A stretch of DNA of 64,000 nt from Thiohalospira halophila DSM 15071 (GTDB taxonomy: Bacteria; Pseudomonadota; Gammaproteobacteria; Thiohalospirales; Thiohalospiraceae): the NCBI RefSeq assembly GCF_900112605.1, contig NZ_FOMJ01000001.1:148577-212576 (forward strand), read 5' to 3'. The position numbers and the translations under genes were made by a program. The notes below the pieces were generated by a model that saw only the letters and a list, made by a program, of their open reading frames with translations, made no database searches and was not told the origin of the DNA. Shown in pieces: positions 1 to 8,029 of the stretch. How positions within the stretch are numbered: position 1 is the stretch's first letter; each line of letters begins with the position of its first letter.

Positions 1-165
1 CGATTGGGCTTTGATGGCCTGGGTCGGCCCGAGTGCGACGATACCTCCCTGTCGGACCCGGTCCGGATCCGGCTCCAGGCCGGCGGTTCGGGGCAGACCG
101 TCTGTCTCCATCCCGAGACCGGCTACACCGAGCGCCGGCCGGGCGATGCGAGCTGCGGGGCGTGA
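1..165 (+). CDS. mshC: MSHA pilin-like protein MshC, 3' end only
   Basis: This is the C-terminal 54 codons of a gene that begins before the window; the frame opens at base 1 and stops at TGA 163-165. The visible protein has the motif GFDGLGRP followed by a beta-rich tail (VRIRLQAGG, VCLHPETGYT). That is the C-terminal pattern of GspH/FimT-class minor pilins, including MshC. The next gene starts 2 bp later and is mshD-like, so order supports the name. The N-terminal prepilin signal is not visible. Family is likely; the exact name rests on context. Confidence 0.65.
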   Translation, partial: RLGFDGLGRPECDDTSLSDPVRIRLQAGGSGQTVCLHPETGYTERRPGDASCGA

Positions 166-167
166 GA

Positions 168-629
168 ATGCGGAAGCAGCGCGGCTTTACCCTCATCGAG
201 ATGGTCGTCTTCATCGTCGTCCTGGGGGTGGGGATCACCGGCACCCTGGCGGCCATCGTCCACGCCACCCGGGATGCCGCCGACCCCCTGATCCAACTGC
301 GCGCCGCCGAACTGGGCAAGAGTTATCTCGACGAGGTGATGGCCGTGCCCTATGCGAAGAAAGGTGAGCCCTGTGATAACCCCGATGTTCGCGCCGATTT
401 CGAGCACCTTGAGTGTTACAACGGCCTGAGTGATCAGCCGCCGCAACCCGCAACCGGAGACGAAGAGACCATGGATGAGGTCTATCGCGGTTGGACCGTG
501 GAGGTGGCCGTTGACAACGAGGATAAGTGGGAAGGAGCGGACGGGCGCCGGGTCATCGTCACGGTGACACCGCCGGGCAATGGGGCTGGCCCCATCGAAC
601 TGTCCGCCTTTCGGGGCAAGGAGAATTGA
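168..629 (+). CDS. mshD: MSHA minor pilin MshD
   Basis: Type IV pilin-like protein of 153 residues. The start ATG at 168 gives MRKQRGFTLIEM, a class III prepilin leader with short basic N-terminus, cleavage after Gly and Glu at mature +5. A hydrophobic helix follows (about residues 13-35). MshD-like proteins are minor pilins of the mannose-sensitive haemagglutinin pilus, processed by the prepilin peptidase and assembled in the inner membrane. The gene lies 2 bp after the mshC-like stop and 2 bp before mshO. A longer in-frame extension upstream is antisense-like noise and lacks the leader. Confidence 0.8.
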   Translation: MRKQRGFTLIEMVVFIVVLGVGITGTLAAIVHATRDAADPLIQLRAAELGKSYLDEVMAVPYAKKGEPCDNPDVRADFEHLECYNGLSDQPPQPATGDEETMDEVYRGWTVEVAVDNEDKWEGADGRRVIVTVTPPGNGAGPIELSAFRGKEN

Positions 630-631
630 GC

Positions 632-1513
632 GTGATCCGGCAGTCCGGCTTCACCCTGATCGAGGCAGTCCTGGTCCTGGTCCTGCTCGGCGTCCTGAGC
701 ATCGGCCTGGCCGCCTTTATCGACAACGCCACCGACCACTACGCCGATACCGCCGAGCGCACCCGGCTGCTGGGCGAGGCGCGGCTGGCCCTCACCCGGA
801 TGGGGCGGGAGATCGAGAGGGCGCTGCCCTACTCCCTGCGTACCGATTCCGACGGGGATGCCCGATGTCTGGAGTTCCTCCCGACCCGGGACGGGGGGCG
901 CTATCAGGCCGAGGGTGGCCCGTATCCGGGAGGTGCGGAACGGGAGCCGCTGCCTGTCGGGGAAACGGCGACTTCCTTCCACGTCCTGGGCTTCGAGGGA
1001 GTGAGTGGGGATGGGGATCTGACCCACCTTCGACAGGCCGGGGTCGAGTACATTGCAGTCTATCCCGCTCCGCCGGCCGATACCCATATCTACGGGGAAG
1101 GAGCTGACCCGGCCGCGGGCGATGATGTGGCCCTGCGCCGTTTTGCCAGTGCGGCTGCGACGAGTATCGGGGGTGTCGTGCAGGTGAACCTGGCGAATGA
1201 TACGCGCTTCCCGCGCCACGCTCCGCAGCCGCATCGCTTCTTCCTTGTCGGCTCACCGGTGAGCTTCTGTGTGGAGGGTGGCGACCTGCTCCGCTACGAA
1301 GGCTATGGCTTGCAGGTCGATCAGCCCCTGCCGCCTGGCGGGACCGGCCGCCCGCTGGCGCGGGGATTGGGCGCCGGTTCGACCTTCGAACTGGAGCCGG
1401 CGGGCCTGGAGCGGCGCGGCCTGGTCCGCGCCCGCCTGGAACTGGAGCCGCAGAGCGACGGCGGCGGACCTCTAACGGTGGAACATGCCTTCAGTACCCG
1501 CAACCATCCGTGA
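632..1513 (+). CDS. mshO: MSHA minor pilin MshO
   Basis: Protein of 293 residues starting at GTG 632. The leader is IRQSGFTLIEAV followed by a hydrophobic helix to about residue 28, then a large periplasmic beta domain, the GspJ-like plan of MshO. The segment ERTRLLGEARLALTRMGREI after the helix is typical of GspJ/MshO proteins. It is one of the minor pilins that prime MSHA pilus assembly. The start follows mshD by 2 bp and the end overlaps mshP by 29 bp, so translation is probably coupled. The GTG was chosen because it places the prepilin motif at the N-terminus. Confidence 0.82.
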   Translation: MIRQSGFTLIEAVLVLVLLGVLSIGLAAFIDNATDHYADTAERTRLLGEARLALTRMGREIERALPYSLRTDSDGDARCLEFLPTRDGGRYQAEGGPYPGGAEREPLPVGETATSFHVLGFEGVSGDGDLTHLRQAGVEYIAVYPAPPADTHIYGEGADPAAGDDVALRRFASAAATSIGGVVQVNLANDTRFPRHAPQPHRFFLVGSPVSFCVEGGDLLRYEGYGLQVDQPLPPGGTGRPLARGLGAGSTFELEPAGLERRGLVRARLELEPQSDGGGPLTVEHAFSTRNHP

Positions 1514-1889
1514 GCAGACGGGCCTGGGGCTGCCCCTGGCCATCTCCGTCCTACTGCTGCTGGCGGTGGTGGCCGCCGGCGTGACCCAATGGATGGGCGC
1601 CGCCCATGAGGAGGTGGCCGCCGAGGTCACCTCCCTGCGTGCCGAAGCCGCCGCTCGGAGCGGGCTGGAGTGGGCCCGGTACCGGATCGTAACGGACGAC
1701 AGTTGCCCGAACAGCACGACCCTGGATCTGGACAGGGGTTCGGGATGTACCGTCGAGCTGGAAGACGAGGGTTGCCAGGAGGTCTCCGTTGGAGGGGACT
1801 CGATCTACGCCGTGGAGATGGTAGGCCGGTGCCCCCTCTGGGGTGACCTGGAGAGCAAACGGACCCTGCGGATGCGAGTGAGACCGTGA
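1485..1889 (+). CDS. mshP: MSHA biogenesis protein MshP
   Basis: Small protein of 134 residues with one N-terminal transmembrane helix (about residues 13-33) preceded by TGLGLPLAI. The segment AEAAARSGLEWARY after it is the conserved region of MshP/PilX/GspK-type proteins. It probably acts in the pilus-tip or priming complex with MshO and MshQ. The four cysteines in the C-terminal half could form periplasmic disulfides. It overlaps mshO by 29 bp and mshQ by 4 bp. The classical Glu+5 leader is weak here, as is usual for MshP. Confidence 0.78.
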   Translation: MPSVPATIREQTGLGLPLAISVLLLLAVVAAGVTQWMGAAHEEVAAEVTSLRAEAAARSGLEWARYRIVTDDSCPNSTTLDLDRGSGCTVELEDEGCQEVSVGGDSIYAVEMVGRCPLWGDLESKRTLRMRVRP

Positions 1890-4357
1890 AGATGAGAGCG
1901 AAAAGAGGTCGTTTTACCAGCAGTTTCGCGGTCGTTCTCTGCTGGTTTTTTGGGGTTTTTCTCTTCGCTTTACCGGCGGTAGCCAGCGCCGAATGCTCAG
2001 ATCGTAGGGGGGAGGCAACAATCAATGAGGTGAGCCACTCCGGGAGCGAGTATTTTATTGAGGTTAAGATTCTCGATTCCAACTTGGAAGAAAGTACCTA
2101 CGAGAATTGGGAGGTTGTGTTTGAAGGCGGTAAAAATAAATGCGGGGAAGCAGCCAAGGTAGGCCTTTCTGAGTTTGATGATACAGGCGCCCCTTGGCTG
2201 GTTCACAAACCCTTGAGCAAAAGTGAACAGGACTGTGTCGAGTTCAAAAGTAGTCAGGGAGGGATGGATATAAGGCTCTCGGATGGGGAAGGGCGGACCA
2301 TTGATTATCTTTCTGTAGCCGGTCGTGAGGGTGTCGGGGCGGGGCAGGGATGTAGTGCACCAGGAGATTTCCCCCACGATACGGAAATGAGTGGCACAAA
2401 TAGCCATTCGATCATGCGTATTCCCGATGGGACCGGAGATTGGTCGGATGCCGATGCGCCTGGGAACAGTGGCGACACGACGCCCGGTGGAAGCAATGAT
2501 GGAAGTGGCGACGGTGGGGATGAAACTGGAGCGCAGGCAATCGAGGTAAGCAGCCCGCAGTACAAGGGCGACGGAGTGGCGCTCTATACCCGGGTGGTCG
2601 ACCAGGCCTTCGGGGTGACCGTGCGGTTCGATGCCGATGACTCGGAAATCGATAAGGTGGGACTGGATCTGGTTCGTAGTGATGGGGGTGACTGTGGTGA
2701 GGTTCTTCAGGAAGATTGGGGCAGTGCCAATGCTGAAGAATTCGAAGAGACTGATGATGGGTACGAGGTAACGCTGACTGATCTGGATTATGGCGAGGCG
2801 GTGGCTCGGGCGCGTCTGCGGGCACGTCTTGTGGTGGACGGCACTAGCCAGTGGTGTGAATGGTTCCCCTTCCTGCCTTGGTGTGGTGGCGGGGGGCAGG
2901 TAGAAAACGAGGGGTGCAGCAGCGATGCGTTCACCATCCGCCCGGCCAAACTCTCGCTGAGTGCCACGACCAATCCTGCCGAGGAAGATCTTACCGAGGA
3001 AGATCTGACTCGCTCTGACTGGTCCAATTACACCCCCAAGACGTGTAACAATGAGGTATGCCAGGCAGCCGGGGATAATTTCAACCTGGGAATCGAGGCG
3101 CTGCCCACGGGGCAGGGGTTCGATGCCGAAATCCTGTTGCAGCCCAGCGATCACCCCCAGGCGCCGGCGTGGATGGCGCTGGGTACTCTCTCACTGCCCA
3201 CCTCCCTTTCCTTCGAACGGGACGCCAATAAGGTAACGACGGATCAGGCCGCTTATACCGAGGCCGGGCTGGTGGCCGTCGATGCCCACGACGACGGGGC
3301 TTTTGCCGCCGTCGACCGTGATAAGGGCCACTGCGTAACCGGGGCGGCCGACAATACCGTCAATGCGGACGGCCTTGTGGGCTGCCGCACGGCCTTGCCG
3401 GAACCGGAGCCCCTGGGCCGTTTCATCCCGGACCACTTCGCGGTGGTCGATACCGACGACATCGATCCCGACTACATCACGAATCGCTCAGCGCTCAGTT
3501 GCGATGGAGAGGAGCGCGATGAGTTTACCTACCTTGGCGAGACTCTGGCCGCCGATGTGACCCTGGAGGCGCGGAATGTTGCCGAGGCGGCTACCGAGAA
3601 CTACCGGGGTGAATACGCGCCCCTGTCGGCCCTGGACTGGAGCGTGGTCGCACCGGAGGCGGAGGATGGCCATCTCGATGACCGTCTGGAACTCGTCCGC
3701 GACACCTCCGGATGGGAGCAGGGGCAGGCCAGCTTCACCCCCGAGGTGACGGTTGCTCGGGCCGATGAGCCGGATGGCCCCTTCACGGCCGATGTCGCCT
3801 TCGTGGCTACCGATGCCGACGGCGTGGCCCTGCGCGAGGCAACCCTCGATGTCGACAGGGACGGGGATGAGGACAATGACCATCGCTTGGCCGGTGAGAC
3901 GATCCTGCGTTACGGCCGCCTGGCCATCGAACGGCTGACGGCGGCGACCTTCAGCGAGGTGGATCTCCCGCTCCGGGCGGAGTACTGGGACGGGGACCGC
4001 TTCGTAGAGAACGAACTCGATGATTGCACGCCGGTGGAGCTACGCTATCGGAGCCTGGCCCGGGGCGGCGATCCCGAAGCAGCGGAATGGGAGGGCCAGC
4101 CAGCGTTGGGGGATCTCGCGCTTCGGGAGCCGCTCCCGCCCCGCCTGGAAGAGGGTGAAGTGGTGGTCCCTTTCGAGGCACCGGAAGAGCGAGGCGAGGT
4201 CGCCGTGTGCGCCGATCTGGAGAATCACGCCTACCTCCATCGAGGAGCGAATGAGGATCTCCCCGATGTATGCCAGGGCAGCCCTCGCGGTTCCGTCTGG
4301 TACGGGATCTCCTCAGGCAATGAGAACGTCCTCTATACTCGCGAGGTCTTCGATTAA
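1886..4357 (+). CDS. mshQ: MSHA biogenesis protein MshQ (DUF6701) with lamin-tail-like N-terminal part
   Basis: Large secreted protein of about 823 residues. GTG 1886 overlaps the mshP stop; ATG 1892 is the alternative. A signal peptide ends near AVASA/EC. Residues 35-200 carry INEVSHSGSEYFIEV and NSHSIMRIPDGTGDW, the plan of a lamin-tail domain. A Gly/Asp/Ser linker follows (about 195-213), then a beta domain and the C-terminal DUF6701 region with CSSDAFTIRPAKLSL and GRFIPDHFAV. MshQ proteins are thought to act at the pilus tip or in adhesion. The first 600 bp are visibly more AT-rich than the rest, as if the N-terminal module had a separate origin. It is the last msh gene; 54 bp without a clear terminator separate it from the Mrp operon. 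Confidence 0.8.
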   Translation: MKMRAKRGRFTSSFAVVLCWFFGVFLFALPAVASAECSDRRGEATINEVSHSGSEYFIEVKILDSNLEESTYENWEVVFEGGKNKCGEAAKVGLSEFDDTGAPWLVHKPLSKSEQDCVEFKSSQGGMDIRLSDGEGRTIDYLSVAGREGVGAGQGCSAPGDFPHDTEMSGTNSHSIMRIPDGTGDWSDADAPGNSGDTTPGGSNDGSGDGGDETGAQAIEVSSPQYKGDGVALYTRVVDQAFGVTVRFDADDSEIDKVGLDLVRSDGGDCGEVLQEDWGSANAEEFEETDDGYEVTLTDLDYGEAVARARLRARLVVDGTSQWCEWFPFLPWCGGGGQVENEGCSSDAFTIRPAKLSLSATTNPAEEDLTEEDLTRSDWSNYTPKTCNNEVCQAAGDNFNLGIEALPTGQGFDAEILLQPSDHPQAPAWMALGTLSLPTSLSFERDANKVTTDQAAYTEAGLVAVDAHDDGAFAAVDRDKGHCVTGAADNTVNADGLVGCRTALPEPEPLGRFIPDHFAVVDTDDIDPDYITNRSALSCDGEERDEFTYLGETLAADVTLEARNVAEAATENYRGEYAPLSALDWSVVAPEAEDGHLDDRLELVRDTSGWEQGQASFTPEVTVARADEPDGPFTADVAFVATDADGVALREATLDVDRDGDEDNDHRLAGETILRYGRLAIERLTAATFSEVDLPLRAEYWDGDRFVENELDDCTPVELRYRSLARGGDPEAAEWEGQPALGDLALREPLPPRLEEGEVVVPFEAPEERGEVAVCADLENHAYLHRGANEDLPDVCQGSPRGSVWYGISSGNENVLYTREVFD

Positions 4358-4411
4358 CTAGCGCCCGTATCGACGCGGCTCGCCGTACCCTGTCGACGCG
4401 TCCCGGCCGGT

Positions 4412-4888
4412 GTGGAGGTCTTTCGCGTGTTCCAGCTCCTGAGGAAGGCGGGTCTGCTGTTCGGCCTCTGGCTCCTGCTCACCGATGCCGAACCGGACGG
4501 GCTCCCCTTTGGCGCGGTGGCCGCCGTGGCCGGGGCGCTGGCGGTGCCCGGTGGCGGCGCCTGGCCCATCTCGCCCGCCGGCTGGTTGCGCTTCGTGCCC
4601 TGGTTCGTGGGGCGCTCCGTGGCCGGCGGGGTCGATGTCCTCCGCCGTGCCGTGAGCCCCGGCCGGCCTCTGGACCCTGACTGGGTCACCTTCGAGACCA
4701 CCCTGAATACCCCGCCGGCGCGCCATCTGCTGGCGGCGACGGTGAGCCTGCTGCCCGGCACCCTGGTAGCCAGGCTGGACGGTCAGCGGCTGACCATCCA
4801 TGTCCTCGATCGCAAGCTCCCCATCCGGAGGGACCTGCATGCCCTGGAGGCGCGTATCGCCGGGCTCTACGCCGGGGAGGGGCAATGA
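4412..4888 (+). CDS. mrpE: Mrp antiporter subunit E
   Basis: MrpE/PhaE-family membrane protein of about 158 residues. The N-terminal half is hydrophobic (LLFGLWLLL; VAAVAGALAV), followed by a cytoplasmic part with FETTLNTPPARHLLAATVSLLPGTL and HVLDRK, the conserved core of the family. It is a small structural subunit of the hetero-oligomeric Mrp cation/proton antiporter in the inner membrane. It is the first gene of an eight-gene operon whose members overlap by 4-13 bp. GTG 4412 is taken as the start; GTG 4427 is also possible. ATGA overlap couples it to mrpF. Confidence 0.85.
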   Translation: MEVFRVFQLLRKAGLLFGLWLLLTDAEPDGLPFGAVAAVAGALAVPGGGAWPISPAGWLRFVPWFVGRSVAGGVDVLRRAVSPGRPLDPDWVTFETTLNTPPARHLLAATVSLLPGTLVARLDGQRLTIHVLDRKLPIRRDLHALEARIAGLYAGEGQ

Positions 4889-5163
4889 TGGAGACCCTCT
4901 TCATGGCCATTGCGATTGCCATCCTGCTCAGCCTGATTCTGGGTCTGGTGCGGGTGGTGGGTGGTGACGAGCCGGTGGACCGGATGATGGCCGCCCAGCT
5001 CCTGGGCACGGCCGGCGTTGGCATTCTGGTGGCCCTGGCCGCGGCCACCGGCGAGGCGGTGCTGGTGGATGTGGCCCTGGTCTTCGCCGCCCTGGCGGCG
5101 GTGGCGGTGGTCGCCTTCGTCCACCGGATCGGGCGGGCCGGGGAGGGGCCCCGGGATGACTGA
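4885..5163 (+). CDS. mrpF: Mrp antiporter subunit F
   Basis: MrpF-family protein of 92 residues with three predicted membrane helices (about 5-22, 35-55 and 60-82). The helices and the loop motif GGDEPVDRMMAAQLLGTAGV are characteristic of MrpF/PhaF. It is a small subunit that stabilises the antiporter complex. The start ATG overlaps the mrpE stop in an ATGA arrangement, and its 3' end overlaps mrpG by 8 bp. Confidence 0.87.
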   Translation: MMETLFMAIAIAILLSLILGLVRVVGGDEPVDRMMAAQLLGTAGVGILVALAAATGEAVLVDVALVFAALAAVAVVAFVHRIGRAGEGPRDD

Positions 5164-5458
5164 GGTCGTGGACGGTCTGGCCGCCCTGCTCGCCGTCGCC
5201 GGGGCGGTCTTCTTCCTCGGCGGCAGTCTGGGGCTGCTGCGCTTCCCCGATGTCTACACCCGCCTGCACGCCCTGACCAAGGCGGACAATGTCGGCCTGG
5301 GTTTGCTGGCCCTGGGGGTTGCGCTCCATCTGGGCGATCCCTGGCTCGCCGGCCGTCTGGCCCTGGTCTGGGTGCTGGTCATGGCCGCCGGGACGGTGAG
5401 CTGCCACCTCCTGGCGCGCGAGGCGCATCGGGAGGGGAGGGCGCCGTGGCGGCGCTGA
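5156..5458 (+). CDS. mrpG: Mrp antiporter subunit G
   Basis: MrpG/PhaG-family protein of 100 residues with three membrane helices. The diagnostic motif LLRFPDVYTRLHALTKAD lies at about residues 30-47 and matches the family core. The start ATG at 5156 overlaps mrpF by 8 bp. The gene ends 13 bp inside the next gene. It is a small membrane subunit required for assembly of the Mrp complex. Confidence 0.88.
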   Translation: MTEVVDGLAALLAVAGAVFFLGGSLGLLRFPDVYTRLHALTKADNVGLGLLALGVALHLGDPWLAGRLALVWVLVMAAGTVSCHLLAREAHREGRAPWRR

Positions 5459-6369
5459 CGGCGGCCCTGGACGGCCTGCTTGCCCTGGCTCTGGCAGGCG
5501 TGGCGGTGGCCGCCCTGGGCGGAAAGCGGCGCTTCCGGTCAGTGATCCTCTTCGTGGTCTTCGGCCTCTTTCTGGCGCTGGCCTGGGCGCGGCTGGGGGC
5601 GGTGGATCTGGCCCTGGCGGAGGCGGCCATCGGCGCCGGGGTTACCGGGGCTCTGCTCATGGCGGCTCTGGATCGACTGCGCCGGACGGAGGTCGGGGCC
5701 GAGCCGCCGCCGCGCCCGCGGCTGTGGCCGGCGGTGGTCGTGAGCCTGCCGGTGGCCGCGGCCGGGACCTGGACGCTTCTCTCCATGGAGCCGGCCGTGC
5801 GGCCACCCGTGGCCGCTCACCTGGAAGCCAGCGGTGTCGACCATCCGGTGACCGCGGTACTCCTCGCCTTCCGCGCCTGGGATACCCTGCTGGAGGTGGC
5901 GGTGCTGGTGGCCGCCGGCCTGGCAGTGCGGGCAGCCGGGCCGGTGCCACGGCCCCCCACCACCGAGGCCGGTCCCCTGCAGCGCGGACTGCTGCGGCTG
6001 GTGGTCCCGGTGATGGTGGTCCTGGCGGTCTACCTCCTCTGGCGCGGCAGCCACGCCCCCGGCGGCGCCTTCCAGGCGGGGGCGCTACTGGCCGCTGCCG
6101 GGGTGCTCATTCAGCTTACCCATTTCCCCGGGCCGCTGGACCGCACCCGGGCCTGGCAACGTCCGGCCGGGATGGTGGGGCTGGCGGTCTTTACCGCGGC
6201 TGCCCTGGGCACCCTGGCCCTGACCGCGCCGCTGGCCTGGCCCGCCGCTTGGGCCAAGGTCTGGATCCTGACCATCGAGGCCGCGGCGGCGCTCTCCATC
6301 GGGGTGCTCCTGACCCGGCTCTTTACCGGTGGCGCGCCGGTGGCCGCATCCGGGGAGGAGCGGTCATGA
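5446..6369 (+). CDS. mrpB: Mrp antiporter subunit B with an N-terminal MbhD/DUF4040-like region
   Basis: Protein of 307 residues, about twice a classical MrpB. Residues 1-80 resemble DUF4040/MbhD (WARLGAVDLALAEAAIGAGVTG), a module that in canonical Mrp systems forms part of the C-terminal end of MrpA. Residues about 180-300 form an MnhB domain with GSHAPGGAFQAGALLAAAGV. The middle (about 85-160) contains a helix and a periplasmic loop. The fusion therefore supplies, as part of MrpB, a piece of the MrpA C-terminus; the operon has no separate mrpA. The GTG start lies in the mrpG 3' end, and the stop overlaps mrpC by 4 bp. Confidence 0.82.
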   Translation: MAALTAALDGLLALALAGVAVAALGGKRRFRSVILFVVFGLFLALAWARLGAVDLALAEAAIGAGVTGALLMAALDRLRRTEVGAEPPPRPRLWPAVVVSLPVAAAGTWTLLSMEPAVRPPVAAHLEASGVDHPVTAVLLAFRAWDTLLEVAVLVAAGLAVRAAGPVPRPPTTEAGPLQRGLLRLVVPVMVVLAVYLLWRGSHAPGGAFQAGALLAAAGVLIQLTHFPGPLDRTRAWQRPAGMVGLAVFTAAALGTLALTAPLAWPAAWAKVWILTIEAAAALSIGVLLTRLFTGGAPVAASGEERS

Positions 6370-6641
6370 TGGCGGCGATCTTCGTCTTCCTGGGGATCTT
6401 CCTGGCGGTGCTGGGCGGGGTCGCCGCCTTCCTCCACCGCGATGGTATCCACCGGATCATCGCCCTGAACATTGCCGGCAGCGGCGTCTTCCTCCTGCTC
6501 GTGGCCGTCCCGGATGGCGAGAGCGGTGTCGACCCGGTGGCCCAGGCCCTGGTCCTCACCGGGATCGTGGTGGCGGTGGCCATTACCGGCGTTGCGCTGG
6601 TCCTCCTGGCCCGACTGGCGGAACTCGGAGGGCGGCCGTGA
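6366..6641 (+). CDS. mrpC: Mrp antiporter subunit C (NuoK-like)
   Basis: MrpC protein of 91 residues with three membrane helices. It is homologous to NuoK of complex I, and the segment VDPVAQALVLTGIVVAVAIT is the family signature (PVAQALVLTAIVI-type). NuoK-like subunits contribute to the membrane ion channel. ATG 6366 overlaps the mrpB stop (ATGA); ATG 6369 is also possible. The 3' end overlaps the next gene by 4 bp. Confidence 0.88.
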   Translation: MMAAIFVFLGIFLAVLGGVAAFLHRDGIHRIIALNIAGSGVFLLLVAVPDGESGVDPVAQALVLTGIVVAVAITGVALVLLARLAELGGRP

Positions 6642-8029
6642 GCCCGCTACTGCCCGGCCTGCTGGCGGTGCTGCTGCCCCTGGCCGGGGCGGTGGTCGCC
6701 TGGCTCGCGCCCGCGGCGAGCCGAATCGTCGCCATGGTTACGGCGGCCGCGGTGCTGGCGGTGGTTCTGATGGCCGTCAACGGGGTGGCCATCGGGGGCC
6801 CGGCCGCCATGACCCTGGGCGGCTGGCCGGGGACGCTGGGGATCGGTATCGCGGTGGACGGCGTGGCGGTGCTCTTCCTGCTGGCCAGCGCCGCGGTGGG
6901 GCTGGCGGCCACGGCCCACGGCTACGGCTACTTCCCCGCGCACCACCCCTTCTGGGCGCTTTGGCTGCTGCTCTGGGCGGCGATCAACGCCGTCTTCATT
7001 ACTGCCGATATCTTCAATGCCTACGTCGCCCTGGAACTGGTGGGGCTTACTGCTGCCATACTGGTGACCCTGAGCGGGGAGCGGGATGCGCTGGCCGCCG
7101 GGCTGCGCTATCTGCTCGTCTCCCTGGTGGGGGCGACCCTCTATCTGGCCGGTGTGGCGTTGGTCTACACCGCCACCGGGACCCTCTCCCTCGCCGCCCT
7201 GGCATCGGGGCCAGTGCCCGCGGTGGCCGGCGTCCTGGCGCTGGCGGGGCTGGCGCTCAAGGCAGCCCTCTTTCCCCTGCACGGCTGGCTGCCGCCGGCC
7301 CACGCCCGCGCCCCGGGGCCGGTGAGCGCCATCCTCTCGGCGCTGGTGGTCAAGGCGGCCCTCTATCTCGCCTGGCGCTGGCTGGAGGTGGCGCCGGCGG
7401 CATCCGGGGCGTTCGCCCTGCTGGGGGTGGGTGCCGTGGTCTGGGGCTCCGTGCAGGCGCTACGGGTGGGCCGGCTCAAAGCCATCATCGCCTGGTCGAC
7501 GGTGGCCCAGATGGGGTATCTCGCGGTCGGTGTATCCCTGGCGGTGGAAGGGGCGGCGGGGGCCGCGATGGGCGTGGCCTGGCTGGCCCTGACCCATGCC
7601 CTGGCCAAGGGGGCCGCCTTCCTGGGGGCGGCCAGCGTGGTCCGCGCCGCCGGTCACGACCGCTGGCCCTCGGCCGCCGCCCACCTGCGCGGACGGCCGG
7701 TGCTCGTGCTCGCCTTCGGCCTGGCGGCGGCGAGCCTGGCGGGGCTGCCACCGTCCGGCGGTTTCGTCGCCAAGTGGTATCTGCTGCAGGCGGCGGCGGG
7801 GGCGGGGCAATGGCTGCTGATGGCGCTCATCGCCGGCGGTGGCCTGCTGGCGGCCGCCTACCTCTACCGGATCCTCCACCCGGCCCTGGATCCACGCCCG
7901 GGGGCTGAGCCGACCCGTCCCGTTCCGCCGGTGCTGGAGTGGTCGGCCCTGGGGCTGGCGCTGCTGGTGACCACCTTCGGTGTGGTGGTGCCCTGGGCCC
8001 ATGCCCTCGTCATCGGGGGGGCGGCATGA
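6638..8029 (+). CDS. mrpD: Mrp antiporter subunit D, first ND5-like paralogue
   Basis: Antiporter-like polytopic protein of 463 residues, about 13-14 helices, of the NuoL/M/N-MrpA/D superfamily. The helix-5 glutamate is present in FNAYVALELVGLTAA. The helix-7 lysine lies in LALKAALFPLHGWLPPAHA, and LSALVVKAALY follows. These residues form the ion-translocation path in characterised homologues. GTG 6638 was chosen because it overlaps the mrpC stop and starts directly before the first helix. It is the first of three tandem ND5-like genes. Confidence 0.85.
   Translation: MSPLLPGLLAVLLPLAGAVVAWLAPAASRIVAMVTAAAVLAVVLMAVNGVAIGGPAAMTLGGWPGTLGIGIAVDGVAVLFLLASAAVGLAATAHGYGYFPAHHPFWALWLLLWAAINAVFITADIFNAYVALELVGLTAAILVTLSGERDALAAGLRYLLVSLVGATLYLAGVALVYTATGTLSLAALASGPVPAVAGVLALAGLALKAALFPLHGWLPPAHARAPGPVSAILSALVVKAALYLAWRWLEVAPAASGAFALLGVGAVVWGSVQALRVGRLKAIIAWSTVAQMGYLAVGVSLAVEGAAGAAMGVAWLALTHALAKGAAFLGAASVVRAAGHDRWPSAAAHLRGRPVLVLAFGLAAASLAGLPPSGGFVAKWYLLQAAAGAGQWLLMALIAGGGLLAAAYLYRILHPALDPRPGAEPTRPVPPVLEWSALGLALLVTTFGVVVPWAHALVIGGAA

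Noticed and set aside
1997-3154. Minus-strand open frame of 385 codons opposite mshQ
   Set aside because: It covers part of the AT-richer section but has no domain or ribosome-binding site; mshQ shows the real protein features.
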